Both the position numbers and the translations under genes were made by a program. From Gammaproteobacteria bacterium (GTDB taxonomy: Bacteria; Pseudomonadota; Gammaproteobacteria; JAURND01), in contig DASZWJ010000034.1 in NCBI GenBank assembly GCA_035546635.1, positions 1-64,000 on the forward strand: a stretch of 64,000 nucleotides of DNA, given 5' to 3'. Shown piece by piece: positions 43,994-52,992 of the stretch (position 1 is its first letter; each line of letters starts with the position of its first letter). Below the pieces are notes generated by a model that had not been told where the DNA came from, ran no database searches, and saw nothing but the letters and a program-made list of their open reading frames with translations.

Positions 43994-46567
43994 TCATTTT
44001 GATATCTGCAACCATTTCCACATCAGCCGTTTTTTTATAAATTCCACTAAGAGTAAATAACTGGCTGTGGCACTAATTAAAAACAGAAAATACCCCCATG
44101 GCAGTGCTACAAAGCCTAATACCTTGGCTAAGGGCGAAAAGGGTAGCAGCACAGCAATAGTGACCACCGCGATAACCGTGATGGCAAGTGGCAAGCTGGG
44201 TTTGCTTTTGAAAGGATTTTTCGCGGTGCGAATCACAAAAATAACTAAAGTTTGTGTAGCCAGTGATTCCACAAACCAGCCGGTATGAAAAAGTACTGCG
44301 CTGGCGTGAAAAACACTGAGCATCACAAAAAATGTTAAAAAGTCAAAAATAGAACTGATAGGGCCGATATAGAGCATGAAGCGGCGGATGATATCGATAT
44401 TCCAGTGTTGCGGCTTACGGGTGAAGCTGGGTTCAACATGGTCAGTGGGTATAGTTACCTGCGCTAAATCATAAAGAAAATTATTCAGCAAAATCTGAAA
44501 CGGCAGCATAGGTAAAAACGGTAGAAATAAAATAGCACCCGCCATGCTGAACATGTTGCCAAAGTTAGAACTAGTGCCCATCATTAAATATTTCATCACG
44601 TTGCCAAAGGATTTTCGGCCTTCCACGATGCCATTTAATATGACTTTCAGACGGTGCTTGAGTAGGATAATGCTGGCGGAAGTTTTGGCTACATCCACGG
44701 CATTGGCTACAGAAATGCCGACGTCGGCGATGTGCAGGGAGGGGGCATCATTGATGCCATCGCCTAGAAATCCCACAACATGACCATTGGCGCGCAATGC
44801 AGCAATAATGCGCTGCTTTTGCATAGGCGATACCCGTGCAAACACTTCCACTTCTTCTGCTACTTTTGCCAGCGCAGGTTCGGTGATGTGTTCAAGCTCG
44901 TGACCTAAAATAATTCTATCAACGACCATGCCGACTTGTTCACAGATGTGTTGCGTGACGAGTTCATTATCACCAGTCAGTATCTTCATTCTGACACCTT
45001 CAGCTTTTAAATGGTTGATGGTGGCTTTAACATCTTTTAAGGGTGGGTCTAGAAATGCAAGCAGACCTACTAATAATAAATCTGTTTCATCCAGGGCTGA
45101 GTAGACCGATTGGTTGGGCATTTTGCGCATGGTTACAGCCAAGGTGCGGTAGCCCTGTTGACTAAGCTTTTGCAATAAAGTATTGAACTTTGTTATTGCA
45201 CTTTGATCCAAAGGCAATGGCAAGTCATTGGTTTGGTAAGAGGTGCAGAGCGTTAGCAATTGTTCAGGAGCACCTTTAGTAATTAATAATTTTTCTCCGT
45301 TATGATCGACCACTACACTGGAACGCCGCCTTTCGAAATCGAAAGGAACTTCATCGATTTTAGTGTAAGGCTGAATGTCTGGGTGTGCATGTTGTAAAAT
45401 GGCAGCATCCAATGGATTGAGTGCAACTTTATTTAGAATCGCTGTGGTGATAGGATTTTGTATGCCGCTTTCAAAAAAAGCATTCAGATAAGCCAATAAC
45501 ATCACATATTCATTTTGTTTACCCTCAAGATCTATGTATTGTTCTAACACCATTTCACCACTGGTCAGTGTTCCTGTTTTGTCGCTACAGAGAATATCCA
45601 TGCTGCCTAAATTTTGAATAGCTGCGAGATTTTTTACAATTACACCATGATGTGACATTTTCATGGCGCCGGTGGCCAGGGTGACGGTGGTAATCATGGG
45701 TAAGAATTCCGGTGTTAAACCCACGGCTAAGGCGATGGCAAATAGCAGTGATTCAAGAAGTGGATGTTTGAAATAGACACTGGCGGCAAATACAAAAATT
45801 ACTAAAAAAAGAATCGTTTTTGAAATAAAAAAACCGAAGCGGGTAATGCCTTTTTCAAATTCGGTATGCGGAGGTGCTATGCTCAAGCTTTTAGCAATTT
45901 CTGCGAATACAGTTTTATTACCGGTTGCAATAATGACGGCAGTGGCGGTACCGCTGATGACGGATGAACCGGCAAACACGGCATTGGGAGCTTCTGTGAT
46001 ATTTTCTAGGGGAGCGGTGGCGGGTTTGTCGTCTTTTTCAACCGGTAAGGATTCGCCGGTCAAGGCTGCTTGTTGGACGTGTAGATCCCGTGCGGAGAGT
46101 AGTAGCGCATCTGCTGGAATTAAATTGCCAGCAGTCAAACGTAGGATATCGCCGGGTACCAGTTGTTCGTAAGGCAAGTCTAGCCATGCTTGGTTGCGCA
46201 TAACGGTCGCCGTGGTTGCGACTTGTGCCTGTAAGCGCTGCATAGCGACTAAGGAGCGGTGGCTTTGCAGGTAATCAAGGCCGATACTCAGTAATACCAT
46301 TAATCCAATAATGGCGGCGCTGATGGGGTTGCCGGTGAGCGCGGAAATCGTGGCGGCGATCAGCAAAATTGCCACTAAAGGGTTTGCATAGCGCATCATC
46401 ACATTAGCGATTAAGGGCGTGGCTTTTTTCTGTATAATGATATTCTTGCCATAAGTGGCGAGGCGTTCTTCTGCTTGCTGCGCAGTTAAGCCCTGTGCAG
46501 AAGAAGATAGTTTTTCCAGAACCTGTTGGTGCGGTAATGAAAAGAGTTCTGATTGGGTCACATCCAT
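43994..46567 (-). CDS. mgtA: Magnesium-translocating P-type ATPase
   Basis: An 857-residue P3B-type ATPase that imports Mg2+. Motifs: TGES in the actuator domain (QAALTGESLPVEKDD), CSDKTGTLTSGEM with the phosphorylated Asp, KGAPEQLLTL in the nucleotide domain, and GDGINDAPSLHIADVGISV at the hinge. The C-terminal SVFHASAVLFHTGWFVESLATQTLVIFVIRT is characteristic of MgtA/MgtB. I start at the ATG 46567 (MDVTQSELF); the frame could begin at a TTG at 46585. No mgtL-like or riboswitch leader is visible in the 105-base gap before the divergent ATPase gene. Confidence 0.92.
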   Translation of the reverse strand: MDVTQSELFSLPHQQVLEKLSSSAQGLTAQQAEERLATYGKNIIIQKKATPLIANVMMRYANPLVAILLIAATISALTGNPISAAIIGLMVLLSIGLDYLQSHRSLVAMQRLQAQVATTATVMRNQAWLDLPYEQLVPGDILRLTAGNLIPADALLLSARDLHVQQAALTGESLPVEKDDKPATAPLENITEAPNAVFAGSSVISGTATAVIIATGNKTVFAEIAKSLSIAPPHTEFEKGITRFGFFISKTILFLVIFVFAASVYFKHPLLESLLFAIALAVGLTPEFLPMITTVTLATGAMKMSHHGVIVKNLAAIQNLGSMDILCSDKTGTLTSGEMVLEQYIDLEGKQNEYVMLLAYLNAFFESGIQNPITTAILNKVALNPLDAAILQHAHPDIQPYTKIDEVPFDFERRRSSVVVDHNGEKLLITKGAPEQLLTLCTSYQTNDLPLPLDQSAITKFNTLLQKLSQQGYRTLAVTMRKMPNQSVYSALDETDLLLVGLLAFLDPPLKDVKATINHLKAEGVRMKILTGDNELVTQHICEQVGMVVDRIILGHELEHITEPALAKVAEEVEVFARVSPMQKQRIIAALRANGHVVGFLGDGINDAPSLHIADVGISVANAVDVAKTSASIILLKHRLKVILNGIVEGRKSFGNVMKYLMMGTSSNFGNMFSMAGAILFLPFLPMLPFQILLNNFLYDLAQVTIPTDHVEPSFTRKPQHWNIDIIRRFMLYIGPISSIFDFLTFFVMLSVFHASAVLFHTGWFVESLATQTLVIFVIRTAKNPFKSKPSLPLAITVIAVVTIAVLLPFSPLAKVLGFVALPWGYFLFLISATASYLLLVEFIKKRLMWKWLQISK

Positions 46568-46672
46568 GTTGCATCCAGTTGGCAATTCTCACATGCTGCG
46601 ATTATAGCATCGATTTAGTAGAGATGCAGATCAGGATTCAAAGGGTATGAATAGATATAAGGATGATTTTTA

Positions 46673-49120
46673 ATGCAACGTCAAATTCCTGTAGATAGAA
46701 TGCAAACACTTTCCAGTGACTGGAATTTATCTGACAAAGAAGTAGCGGCGCGGACAATCCAATATGGCAGTAATAATATAATTGGTGTACGTAGTAATAA
46801 ATGGCGTGAACTCGTATTAGAAACGATTAAAGACCCGATGATCTGGTTTTTGGTGACAACGGGAATACTCTTTGCAGTACTAAAAAATTATAACCAAGCA
46901 CTTATCTTGTTATTAGCGACCATTCCGTTGATCGTTATGGATGCCTTCCTACATTGGCGTACAGAAGTATCTACGCGCAGTTTGAGCAATCAATTAACCA
47001 CTTCCGCTTTCGTCATTCGAAATAATCAAATAATTAAGCTCGCATCTGAAGAGATTGTGCCAGGCGATTTAGTGGTCATAAAACCAGGCACACCTTTTCC
47101 AGCTGACGGGATTATCGTTCAGGGTCAAGATTTGCAAGTGGATGAATCGGCATTAACCGGAGAATCCTTTCCTGTTAAAAAAAATCCGCTGAATGCATTC
47201 CCAATGGGAATTGCTAATCCTTTGATTGCGGGTCAACATTGGGGATTTGCCGGTACCCGCTTGCTGACGGGACAACAAGCACTATTGCGTGTGATCTACA
47301 CTGGGCAGGAAACTTTATATGGCGAAATTGTCGCTTCCGCTTTATTTGGGTTGCATGAAAGAACACCTTTGCAAAAGGTCATTGCTAAATTAGTTTTTTA
47401 TCTCATCGGCATTGCGACGTTAGTTTGTATTATTTTAGCTTTGGTACGGTTATATCAGGGGTTTGGTTTTTTAGATGCTATTTTAAGCGCAGCTACTTTG
47501 GCAGTTGCGGCTTTGCCGGATGAGTTTCCGGTGGTTTTTACTTTTTTTCTGGGTTTGGGTGTCTATCGTTTGGCGCAAAAAAAAGCGCTGGTTAGGCGGG
47601 CGGTTTCTGTTGAAAATATCGGTAGAATCACCTGTATTTGTTCAGATAAAACCGGCACTATTACTGAAGGTCGATTTCGTTTGACCCAGTATGAGCCAGC
47701 TTTAGGTGTGGACTATCAGCAATTATTATATTTAGCGATTATCGCCTCACGTACAGAAACCCAAGATCCATTAGATGCCGCTATTTGCAGCGAGATGGAT
47801 AAATTACAATTACCCATCCCTAAACGCCTCATGACTTTTCCTTTTACCGAGGATAGAAAACGCGAAACCTCAGTTGTTCTGTGTGAAGACAGAATGCTGT
47901 TTGCGACGAAAGGATCGCCAGAAATCATTTTAGCTTTAAGCAACTTATCGACAGCAGAAAAGCAATCCTGGTTAAAGCGCGCCGCTCGATTTGCCGCCAG
48001 CGGTTATAAGATAATCGCTTGTGCGGAGTATTTGACGGATGTCGCGGAACCAATTATTGAAGCTGCCACAAATTATCAGTTTGTCGGTTTGTTGCTATTC
48101 TCCGATCCGCCGCGTCCCGCCGTTCCGGCAGCAGTACAACGCTGCCTTGAAAGTGGCATTCATATTTTGATGGTCACAGGAGATCATCCTGAAACGGGAC
48201 GTTATATCGCTAATTTGATTGGTTTAGGTAAAGGTCAACCTAAGGTGGTGTTGGCAAAGGAGGCTGAGAGTGCATGGAAAAAAGATGATCGCTTCTTGCA
48301 AACCGTGGATGTCATAGCGAGGGCGATACCTTCACAGAAACTATCTATTGTCAGTGCCTTGCAAAAAGGTGGTGAAATTGTGGCAGTGACCGGTGATGGG
48401 GTTAATGATGTGCCGGCGCTTAAAAAAGCTGATATTGGTATTGCGATGGGGGAGCATGGGACACAAAGCGCGCGTGAGGTAGCGGATATCGTTTTATTAG
48501 ATGATAATTTTAGTAGCATTGTGAATGCGATTGCTGAGGGGCGTCAGTTATTTAAAAATTTATTATCTAGTTATCTGTATTTGCTGATGATCCATATGCC
48601 TTTTGTGATATCAGCGGCAGTGATCCCGCTGTTAGGTTTTCCCATACTTTATTATCCGATACATATTGTTTGGATTGAGTTAATTATCCATCCGACATCG
48701 ATGTTGGTTTTTCAGGATTTACCGGCGCAAGGTCGGCTAGCGCCAGTTAGCCGACAGAGCAGGGTACGGTTTTTTTCTAGTAGAGACCGCTTACGATTGG
48801 GAGTCACCGGTTTATTTACGACTGCGCTCGTTATTTTTTCGTATATTTATATTTTAAAAACGACTCATCAGGTTGAACTGGCGCGGGGGTTTGTTTTAGT
48901 GTCCTTGAGTTTTATGAGTGCGGCCATCACGGTGGGTTTGACCAATTTACAGACGCGTATTTCACGCATCGTGGTTGCTGCGACATGTATTTTTTCTATT
49001 TTGTTTATTCAAATACCGCAGTTGGCGCAATTTTTGGCATTGTCTTCTTTGTCGCTGAAGCACTGGGTGGTGATTATCGTTGCAGGTATCATCACGCTTT
49101 TGTTGACAAAAATTTTTTAG
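46673..49120 (+). CDS. Cation-transporting P-type ATPase, specificity unclear
   Basis: An 815-residue P2/P3-like ATPase. It has DESALTGESFPVKK, the M4 segment AALPDEFPVVFTFFLG, CSDKTGTITEGRF and VTGDGVNDVPALKKADIGIAMG. Where calcium pumps have PEGLP in M4 it has PDEFP, as in a bacterial subgroup often annotated simply as cation-transporting ATPase. The N-terminal cation-ATPase domain (DWNLSDKEVAARTIQYGSNNI) is present. Start ATG 46673 after the site AAGGATG. It is divergent from mgtA, so the two may share control by ion stress. Ca2+, H+ or Mn2+ are all possible substrates. Confidence 0.85.
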   Translation: MQRQIPVDRMQTLSSDWNLSDKEVAARTIQYGSNNIIGVRSNKWRELVLETIKDPMIWFLVTTGILFAVLKNYNQALILLLATIPLIVMDAFLHWRTEVSTRSLSNQLTTSAFVIRNNQIIKLASEEIVPGDLVVIKPGTPFPADGIIVQGQDLQVDESALTGESFPVKKNPLNAFPMGIANPLIAGQHWGFAGTRLLTGQQALLRVIYTGQETLYGEIVASALFGLHERTPLQKVIAKLVFYLIGIATLVCIILALVRLYQGFGFLDAILSAATLAVAALPDEFPVVFTFFLGLGVYRLAQKKALVRRAVSVENIGRITCICSDKTGTITEGRFRLTQYEPALGVDYQQLLYLAIIASRTETQDPLDAAICSEMDKLQLPIPKRLMTFPFTEDRKRETSVVLCEDRMLFATKGSPEIILALSNLSTAEKQSWLKRAARFAASGYKIIACAEYLTDVAEPIIEAATNYQFVGLLLFSDPPRPAVPAAVQRCLESGIHILMVTGDHPETGRYIANLIGLGKGQPKVVLAKEAESAWKKDDRFLQTVDVIARAIPSQKLSIVSALQKGGEIVAVTGDGVNDVPALKKADIGIAMGEHGTQSAREVADIVLLDDNFSSIVNAIAEGRQLFKNLLSSYLYLLMIHMPFVISAAVIPLLGFPILYYPIHIVWIELIIHPTSMLVFQDLPAQGRLAPVSRQSRVRFFSSRDRLRLGVTGLFTTALVIFSYIYILKTTHQVELARGFVLVSLSFMSAAITVGLTNLQTRISRIVVAATCIFSILFIQIPQLAQFLALSSLSLKHWVVIIVAGIITLLLTKIF

Positions 49121-49160
49121 AGGCAAATTGTATGTGTCAATTTTTGTCTTTGTAAGTGCT

Positions 49161-49188
49161 CACCTCCTTGCTCAAAGGGGGAAAGGAG
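49161..49188. repeat. CACCTCC...GGGGGAAAGGAG palindromic repeat, copy 3
   Basis: CACCTCCTTGCTCAAAGGGGGAAAGGAG, a variant of the short palindrome family. It encodes the last residues (RNVTPFPL) and stop of the gene on the minus strand at 49172-50038, so the repeat has become the 3' end of that gene. Confidence 0.6.
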
Positions 49189-50038
49189 TTACATTTCTAC
49201 AAGACTCTTTATCTTCTGGTTCTTTTGGAGAAGCGTTTTTCCGGTCACCCGCTGATTTAAAAAACGTTGGTGCAACAAAATCTATGATAAGGGAAGATAA
49301 TTTTAATTCCGCTGTATTTTTGAATTTTTTTGAATCCATAAGTTGTTGGTATTCATCGCGAAAAGATAGGTCTATTTTTTCTATTATTTTATTGATAGAT
49401 TCTATCACTCCCCAAAAACCCTGCTCGCTCATGCTACTGGCTTTTTCTGTTAGGCGTTCATGAATTTGCTTCACTACCCAAGGATCACAGGCAAAATGTA
49501 AAATAGCTAAAAACATTTGTTGGAATTTGTGTGCACTGATGTCTGCGATTTCACTAATGAAAGTCAATAAATCCATCGTTTGTTCTTTATAAACTTCAAG
49601 CTTCTCTAGGGCTTTTTGTCTATCTTCTGTATTTTCAATAACTAAAGCATCCTGCCGCATTTTTTCAAATCTTTGAGCTAATGTGCATAGGCGGGAATAG
49701 TTCTCTTGTGCAATAGCATTAGAAGTTAACACTTGCTTGTAATGAAGCGTATAATAACTTGAAGAGAGAAATGAGGTATGATAGAAAACTGAAAAGAAAG
49801 AGTCGACATTGGAATTATTTAAAATATTGTAATGCTTTAGATAGGCTAGAATTTGATCATTAAAATATTGCTGGAATGTAGTGTCTTTTCCAATCAAGTG
49901 AATTAATTTTTTAATATCTGCAATGTCTAGTAAATGATCTTCAATAATATTTTTGATGGTAGCATCTAATTCTGGATTTTTATTTAAAATAGAAATTTCA
50001 TCAGAATTAAATAAGGATTTACCGAATTTTTGCTCCAT
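49172..50038 (-). CDS. Hypothetical helical protein
   Basis: A 288-residue all-helical, charged protein with no signal peptide or membrane segment. A coiled-coil-like stretch (ENTEDRQKALEKLEVYKEQT) lies near residues 137-156 and the region around 165-190 is hydrophobic (QMFLAILHFACD). The last eight residues come from an inserted palindromic repeat, so the original C-terminus may have been lost. No family recognised. Possibly an effector given its surroundings. Confidence 0.55.
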   Translation of the reverse strand: MEQKFGKSLFNSDEISILNKNPELDATIKNIIEDHLLDIADIKKLIHLIGKDTTFQQYFNDQILAYLKHYNILNNSNVDSFFSVFYHTSFLSSSYYTLHYKQVLTSNAIAQENYSRLCTLAQRFEKMRQDALVIENTEDRQKALEKLEVYKEQTMDLLTFISEIADISAHKFQQMFLAILHFACDPWVVKQIHERLTEKASSMSEQGFWGVIESINKIIEKIDLSFRDEYQQLMDSKKFKNTAELKLSSLIIDFVAPTFFKSAGDRKNASPKEPEDKESCRNVTPFPL

Positions 50039-50070
50039 AAATCTGTTCTAACCGGTGGATTTAAATTTAT

Positions 50071-50120
50071 TAATTAGTCGTTGGCGCGCATTTTTTAAAT
50101 TTCGCGCCAACGACTAATTA
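50071..50120. repeat. 18-bp perfect inverted repeat
   Basis: TAATTAGTCGTTGGCGCG (50071-50088) and its exact complement (50103-50120) enclose a 14-base AT-rich loop. CTAACC (50048-50053) and GGTTAG (50121-50126) add an outer pair with a bulge. It stands in the gap between two minus-strand genes. No T-run follows the stem on the minus strand, so it is not a textbook terminator. Confidence 0.75.
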
Positions 50121-50178
50121 GGTTAGTAGTTTAGCATATATTTGTTACTTACGACAGGATAAAAAACAGAGCCTGTGG

Positions 50179-51723
50179 TTATGAGCCCGATGAAGATGAT
50201 GAATTGAAAGAAGGAGAACTGTATGTCGTAGTACTAATATGACTGCTGCTAGACGAAGTACTGCTTGCCTGTGAAGCAGAGCCAGAATGAAAGGCAGCAG
50301 GATTGGAGGGTTGCATGTTTAACTTAGAAACGCCTTTATTAAATGCATTAACGCTGTCTGGCGAAGCCTTACTCTCAGGAGACATAATGCTTCTTCTGGT
50401 GTTAGCAATTAAAGCACCATGTTCTTGGAGTATATGAATGACCGCTAGCAGTTGTTTGCCTGCAGATCCTTGCTGTTCTCTGCCTAAGGCAATTAAAGCG
50501 CGCATATGTAATTGAGTCACCAGTGTTGGAAAGTGGGGATCTTTTTTTGTGTTTCTCAAGATCAAATGTAAATTTGACGGTAGAATCTTTCTAACATCAA
50601 TTGAGGATTCTGCTAGTTTAATAGAAGCCCCTTGTGTTAGCGCTGTTTTAATTTGAAATCCTTCGTTTTGTGTTATTGCAGCTTCCAAAGTATCTTGTGC
50701 TTGGGCCTTGCTGAGTTTCGGGTTATTTCTTGAAACAAGATGCTCATAGATTTGAAAATCAGGATTAAAAGAAGATGTAGTTTTTATATTTTTTAGAAAT
50801 TGTGGCATATGTAATCTTTTGACATCTCCGATTTCTGATTGTAAATTTTTTATTAAAAATGCACGGGCAGATTCTATGCCTCGGTTAAAGTCTTCTAGAG
50901 CAGTTGGATCTGTAAATATTTGATTTGCTTGTTCGCGTGCCATGTGTAGCGTGGCGCCATGCGCGTCACTGGCTAGAATAGCAATTTTTGCTAGCACGCT
51001 ATTTCTTAAATCTTGGTTAGTTAATTTGCCAAGATAGTAACAAGCGGTTACTTGTAGCTCTAAGCTAAGAATTCTATGACTTTCAGGATCTGTAGTTTTT
51101 AGTCCATTTAAGAAATGATTTAACGTTGCGGGTTGCATTCCGTTAAAGTTCAATCTCAAAGTTTGCCATACTGACGTGTTATCAAATGGCTGACGAACTG
51201 AGGCTCCGGCTTGGAAGGCCTGAGTTATTCCATCGATATCTTGGTTGTTTAAAGCACTGGCCAGGTTTTTAGACGCCGATATTGATAAGGATTCAATAAT
51301 GCTAAAATGTCTAGCGAGAACCTCTTTCTGTGCTTGTTGCATAAAGTTTTCATCTAGGTCTCTGATATCAAGCGCCATTTGGCTTACAACAGTTCTATAA
51401 CTATTTATATTTTGTTCATATAATTTGGTTAAAACTAAGTCTAAGACTTCTGGTGAGGTATTTATCGAGATGGCATTTAAAGCATCCATCGGCGAATCAT
51501 CCAAGACAAATACAGTGGAGAAAGAGGCGCCGCTTGCCAGATGCGTTGTTATGGCTTTTTCATCATTGCTTTGAATAGCATGGTATAGCTGCTGTTCCAG
51601 AGAAGTCACTGGGGCAGCGCTTGGAGTTGAGGTTTTACTATCCATTGACTGTGTCGTGGTGCTAGCGTATGAGCTTGAAGCATATTGTGAAGTAGAGTTC
51701 GAATTGGATGAGGGTTCTTGCAT
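50179..51723 (-). CDS. Hypothetical Ser-rich protein with ankyrin-like helices, candidate effector
   Basis: A 514-residue protein from the ATG at 51723 (MQEPSSNSNSTS). Both ends are extremely Ser/Thr-rich and probably disordered. The middle contains helical pairs with an ankyrin-like flavour (LYHAIQSNDEKAITTHLASGAS, LASALNNQDIDGITQAFQAGAS, LEAAITQNEGFQIKTALTQGAS), each ending in a G-A-S-[FVI] turn; three such repeats are spaced irregularly. No signal peptide or membrane segment. The pattern suggests degenerate ankyrin repeats in an exported protein; function unknown. Confidence 0.6.
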   Translation of the reverse strand: MQEPSSNSNSTSQYASSSYASTTTQSMDSKTSTPSAAPVTSLEQQLYHAIQSNDEKAITTHLASGASFSTVFVLDDSPMDALNAISINTSPEVLDLVLTKLYEQNINSYRTVVSQMALDIRDLDENFMQQAQKEVLARHFSIIESLSISASKNLASALNNQDIDGITQAFQAGASVRQPFDNTSVWQTLRLNFNGMQPATLNHFLNGLKTTDPESHRILSLELQVTACYYLGKLTNQDLRNSVLAKIAILASDAHGATLHMAREQANQIFTDPTALEDFNRGIESARAFLIKNLQSEIGDVKRLHMPQFLKNIKTTSSFNPDFQIYEHLVSRNNPKLSKAQAQDTLEAAITQNEGFQIKTALTQGASIKLAESSIDVRKILPSNLHLILRNTKKDPHFPTLVTQLHMRALIALGREQQGSAGKQLLAVIHILQEHGALIANTRRSIMSPESKASPDSVNAFNKGVSKLNMQPSNPAAFHSGSASQASSTSSSSSHISTTTYSSPSFNSSSSSGS

Positions 51724-51803
51724 AAAATATAGCACCAAAAAATTTAGAGATAAGGATGTATTGTTTTTTTATTGTAATTGGGAAATATTATCCTTATCTT
51801 AAG

Positions 51804-51945
51804 GGCACCTCTAGAAATTAGAGATTTTCGCTCAAGACAAGGCGGGTTAGATTTTAAAACCGGAGTTTATACGGGAATAAATAAGGATTTTAAAATCTAA
51901 TCCAACGCCGTATTGAGCTAAAAGATCAATTTCTAGAGGCGCGCC
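51804..51945. repeat. 142-bp MITE-like palindromic element
   Basis: The ends GGCACCTCTAGAAATT and AATTTCTAGAGGCGCGCC form inverted repeats. Inside, the arms continue to pair imperfectly for about 50 bases each (TTTCGCTCAAGACAAGGCG against CGCCGTATTGAGCTAAAAG; TTAGATTTTAAAA against TTTTAAAATCTAA). It has no ORF and sits upstream of the gene at 52014. Terminal repeats, size and lack of coding capacity fit a non-autonomous miniature element. Confidence 0.75.
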
Positions 51946-52013
51946 ATTAAGTTTCCCATAAGCTACATGTGGTATAAACTTAAAATCTTAATTGACGATC
52001 GAGGATACACCCT

Positions 52014-52640
52014 ATGGCACAGAAACCTAATACAAAAGTTAAAAAAGATAATGAGAAACCTGAAGTCTCCCAAAGTGAGATTGATGAAATATTGTCTCGG
52101 TATGATGCCAAATTTGATGGAGACGATGAAGCGGAAAAGCAAAAAAAAAGACAGCGTATAAAGCTGATAACTGAGCGGTTTATTCAAGCCATGAATAATT
52201 TGTTGGCGCCTGATATCGATAAATTGCAGAAAAATACTAAAGAACTTGCAGAATTACGTGAGCTACAAAAAAAGGATCCTCAAAATCCAGCTTACCTTCA
52301 ACGAGAAATCAAGTTATTAAAGGAAAATGCGGATATTCTAGGTTCTCTTATTCATTGTAAAAATCTATTAGCAGAAAATGGATTTTTGTTTAAGGGGATA
52401 GAAAGTAAATTGCCGCCTGGTATGGATCGGCAGCACATAGAAACTAATGATAGATTAGTGGCGCTCGGTGAAAAACCTATTCCTGTGCCGCTTTCGCATA
52501 TGGGTCAAATGGTGCAGGCAGTGAAAAATTTCTTTGAAGATTTGAAGCCGCAGCCTAAAGCTGCGAATGCGCCAGGATGGGTTAAAGAGAGTGTTAAAGA
52601 GCCTGAAGATACGCTTGGTTTGCGTAACAAGCTGGGTTAG
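52014..52640 (+). CDS. Hypothetical charged coiled-coil protein
   Basis: A 208-residue hydrophilic protein. Residues about 45-110 are Lys/Glu/Leu-rich and predicted coiled coil (AEKQKKRQRIKLITERFIQA, KELAELRELQKKDPQNP, REIKLLKENADIL). The C-terminal 40 residues are Pro/Lys-rich. No membrane segment. Unrecognised family; its location between repeats and before another large coiled-coil protein suggests a rapidly evolving accessory locus. Confidence 0.55.
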   Translation: MAQKPNTKVKKDNEKPEVSQSEIDEILSRYDAKFDGDDEAEKQKKRQRIKLITERFIQAMNNLLAPDIDKLQKNTKELAELRELQKKDPQNPAYLQREIKLLKENADILGSLIHCKNLLAENGFLFKGIESKLPPGMDRQHIETNDRLVALGEKPIPVPLSHMGQMVQAVKNFFEDLKPQPKAANAPGWVKESVKEPEDTLGLRNKLG

Positions 52641-52723
52641 TGTGGCGCTCTGTTTAAGAATTAAATCCCTTGCGAGTATGGGTATTAGATTGAGCGCTTA
52701 CTTGGTTGCTAGTTCAAATTTTT

Positions 52724-52887
52724 GTCTGTACAGAGAAGAGGGATCTCTGTACAGACCAAAAAACACTCTTCAACAAGCACTGTCTTTCCCGCGCAGGCGG
52801 GAATCTATCCAAACTATGGCGCTGTGCTATATCGCAAATGGATTCCTGCCTACGCAGGAATGACAGTAATTTGTCCAGTACAGAGAA
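52724..52887. repeat. Dispersed dRS3-like palindromic repeat, copy B (uninterrupted)
   Basis: Inverted relative to copy A at 14502-14898. It begins with a 13-bp hairpin GTCTGTACAGAGA/TCTCTGTACAGAC (52724-52756), then GCACTGTCTTTCCCGCGCAGG...GGGAAT (52785-52804), the GATAGTTTGG-type spacer in reverse, the 20-bp palindrome ATTCCTGCCTACGCAGGAAT (52842-52861) and TTTGTCCAGTACAGAGAA. This copy shows the element without the 225-bp insertion present in copy A. Confidence 0.8.
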
Positions 52888-52992
52888 GCACTATCCAAAA
52901 ATTAATTCTATGTTAAGATTAGTCTTGCATAATATCGATAGAGTAATAAAAATTAATAATCCTTTTCTTATAAGCTAGTTTTAGGGTATATC

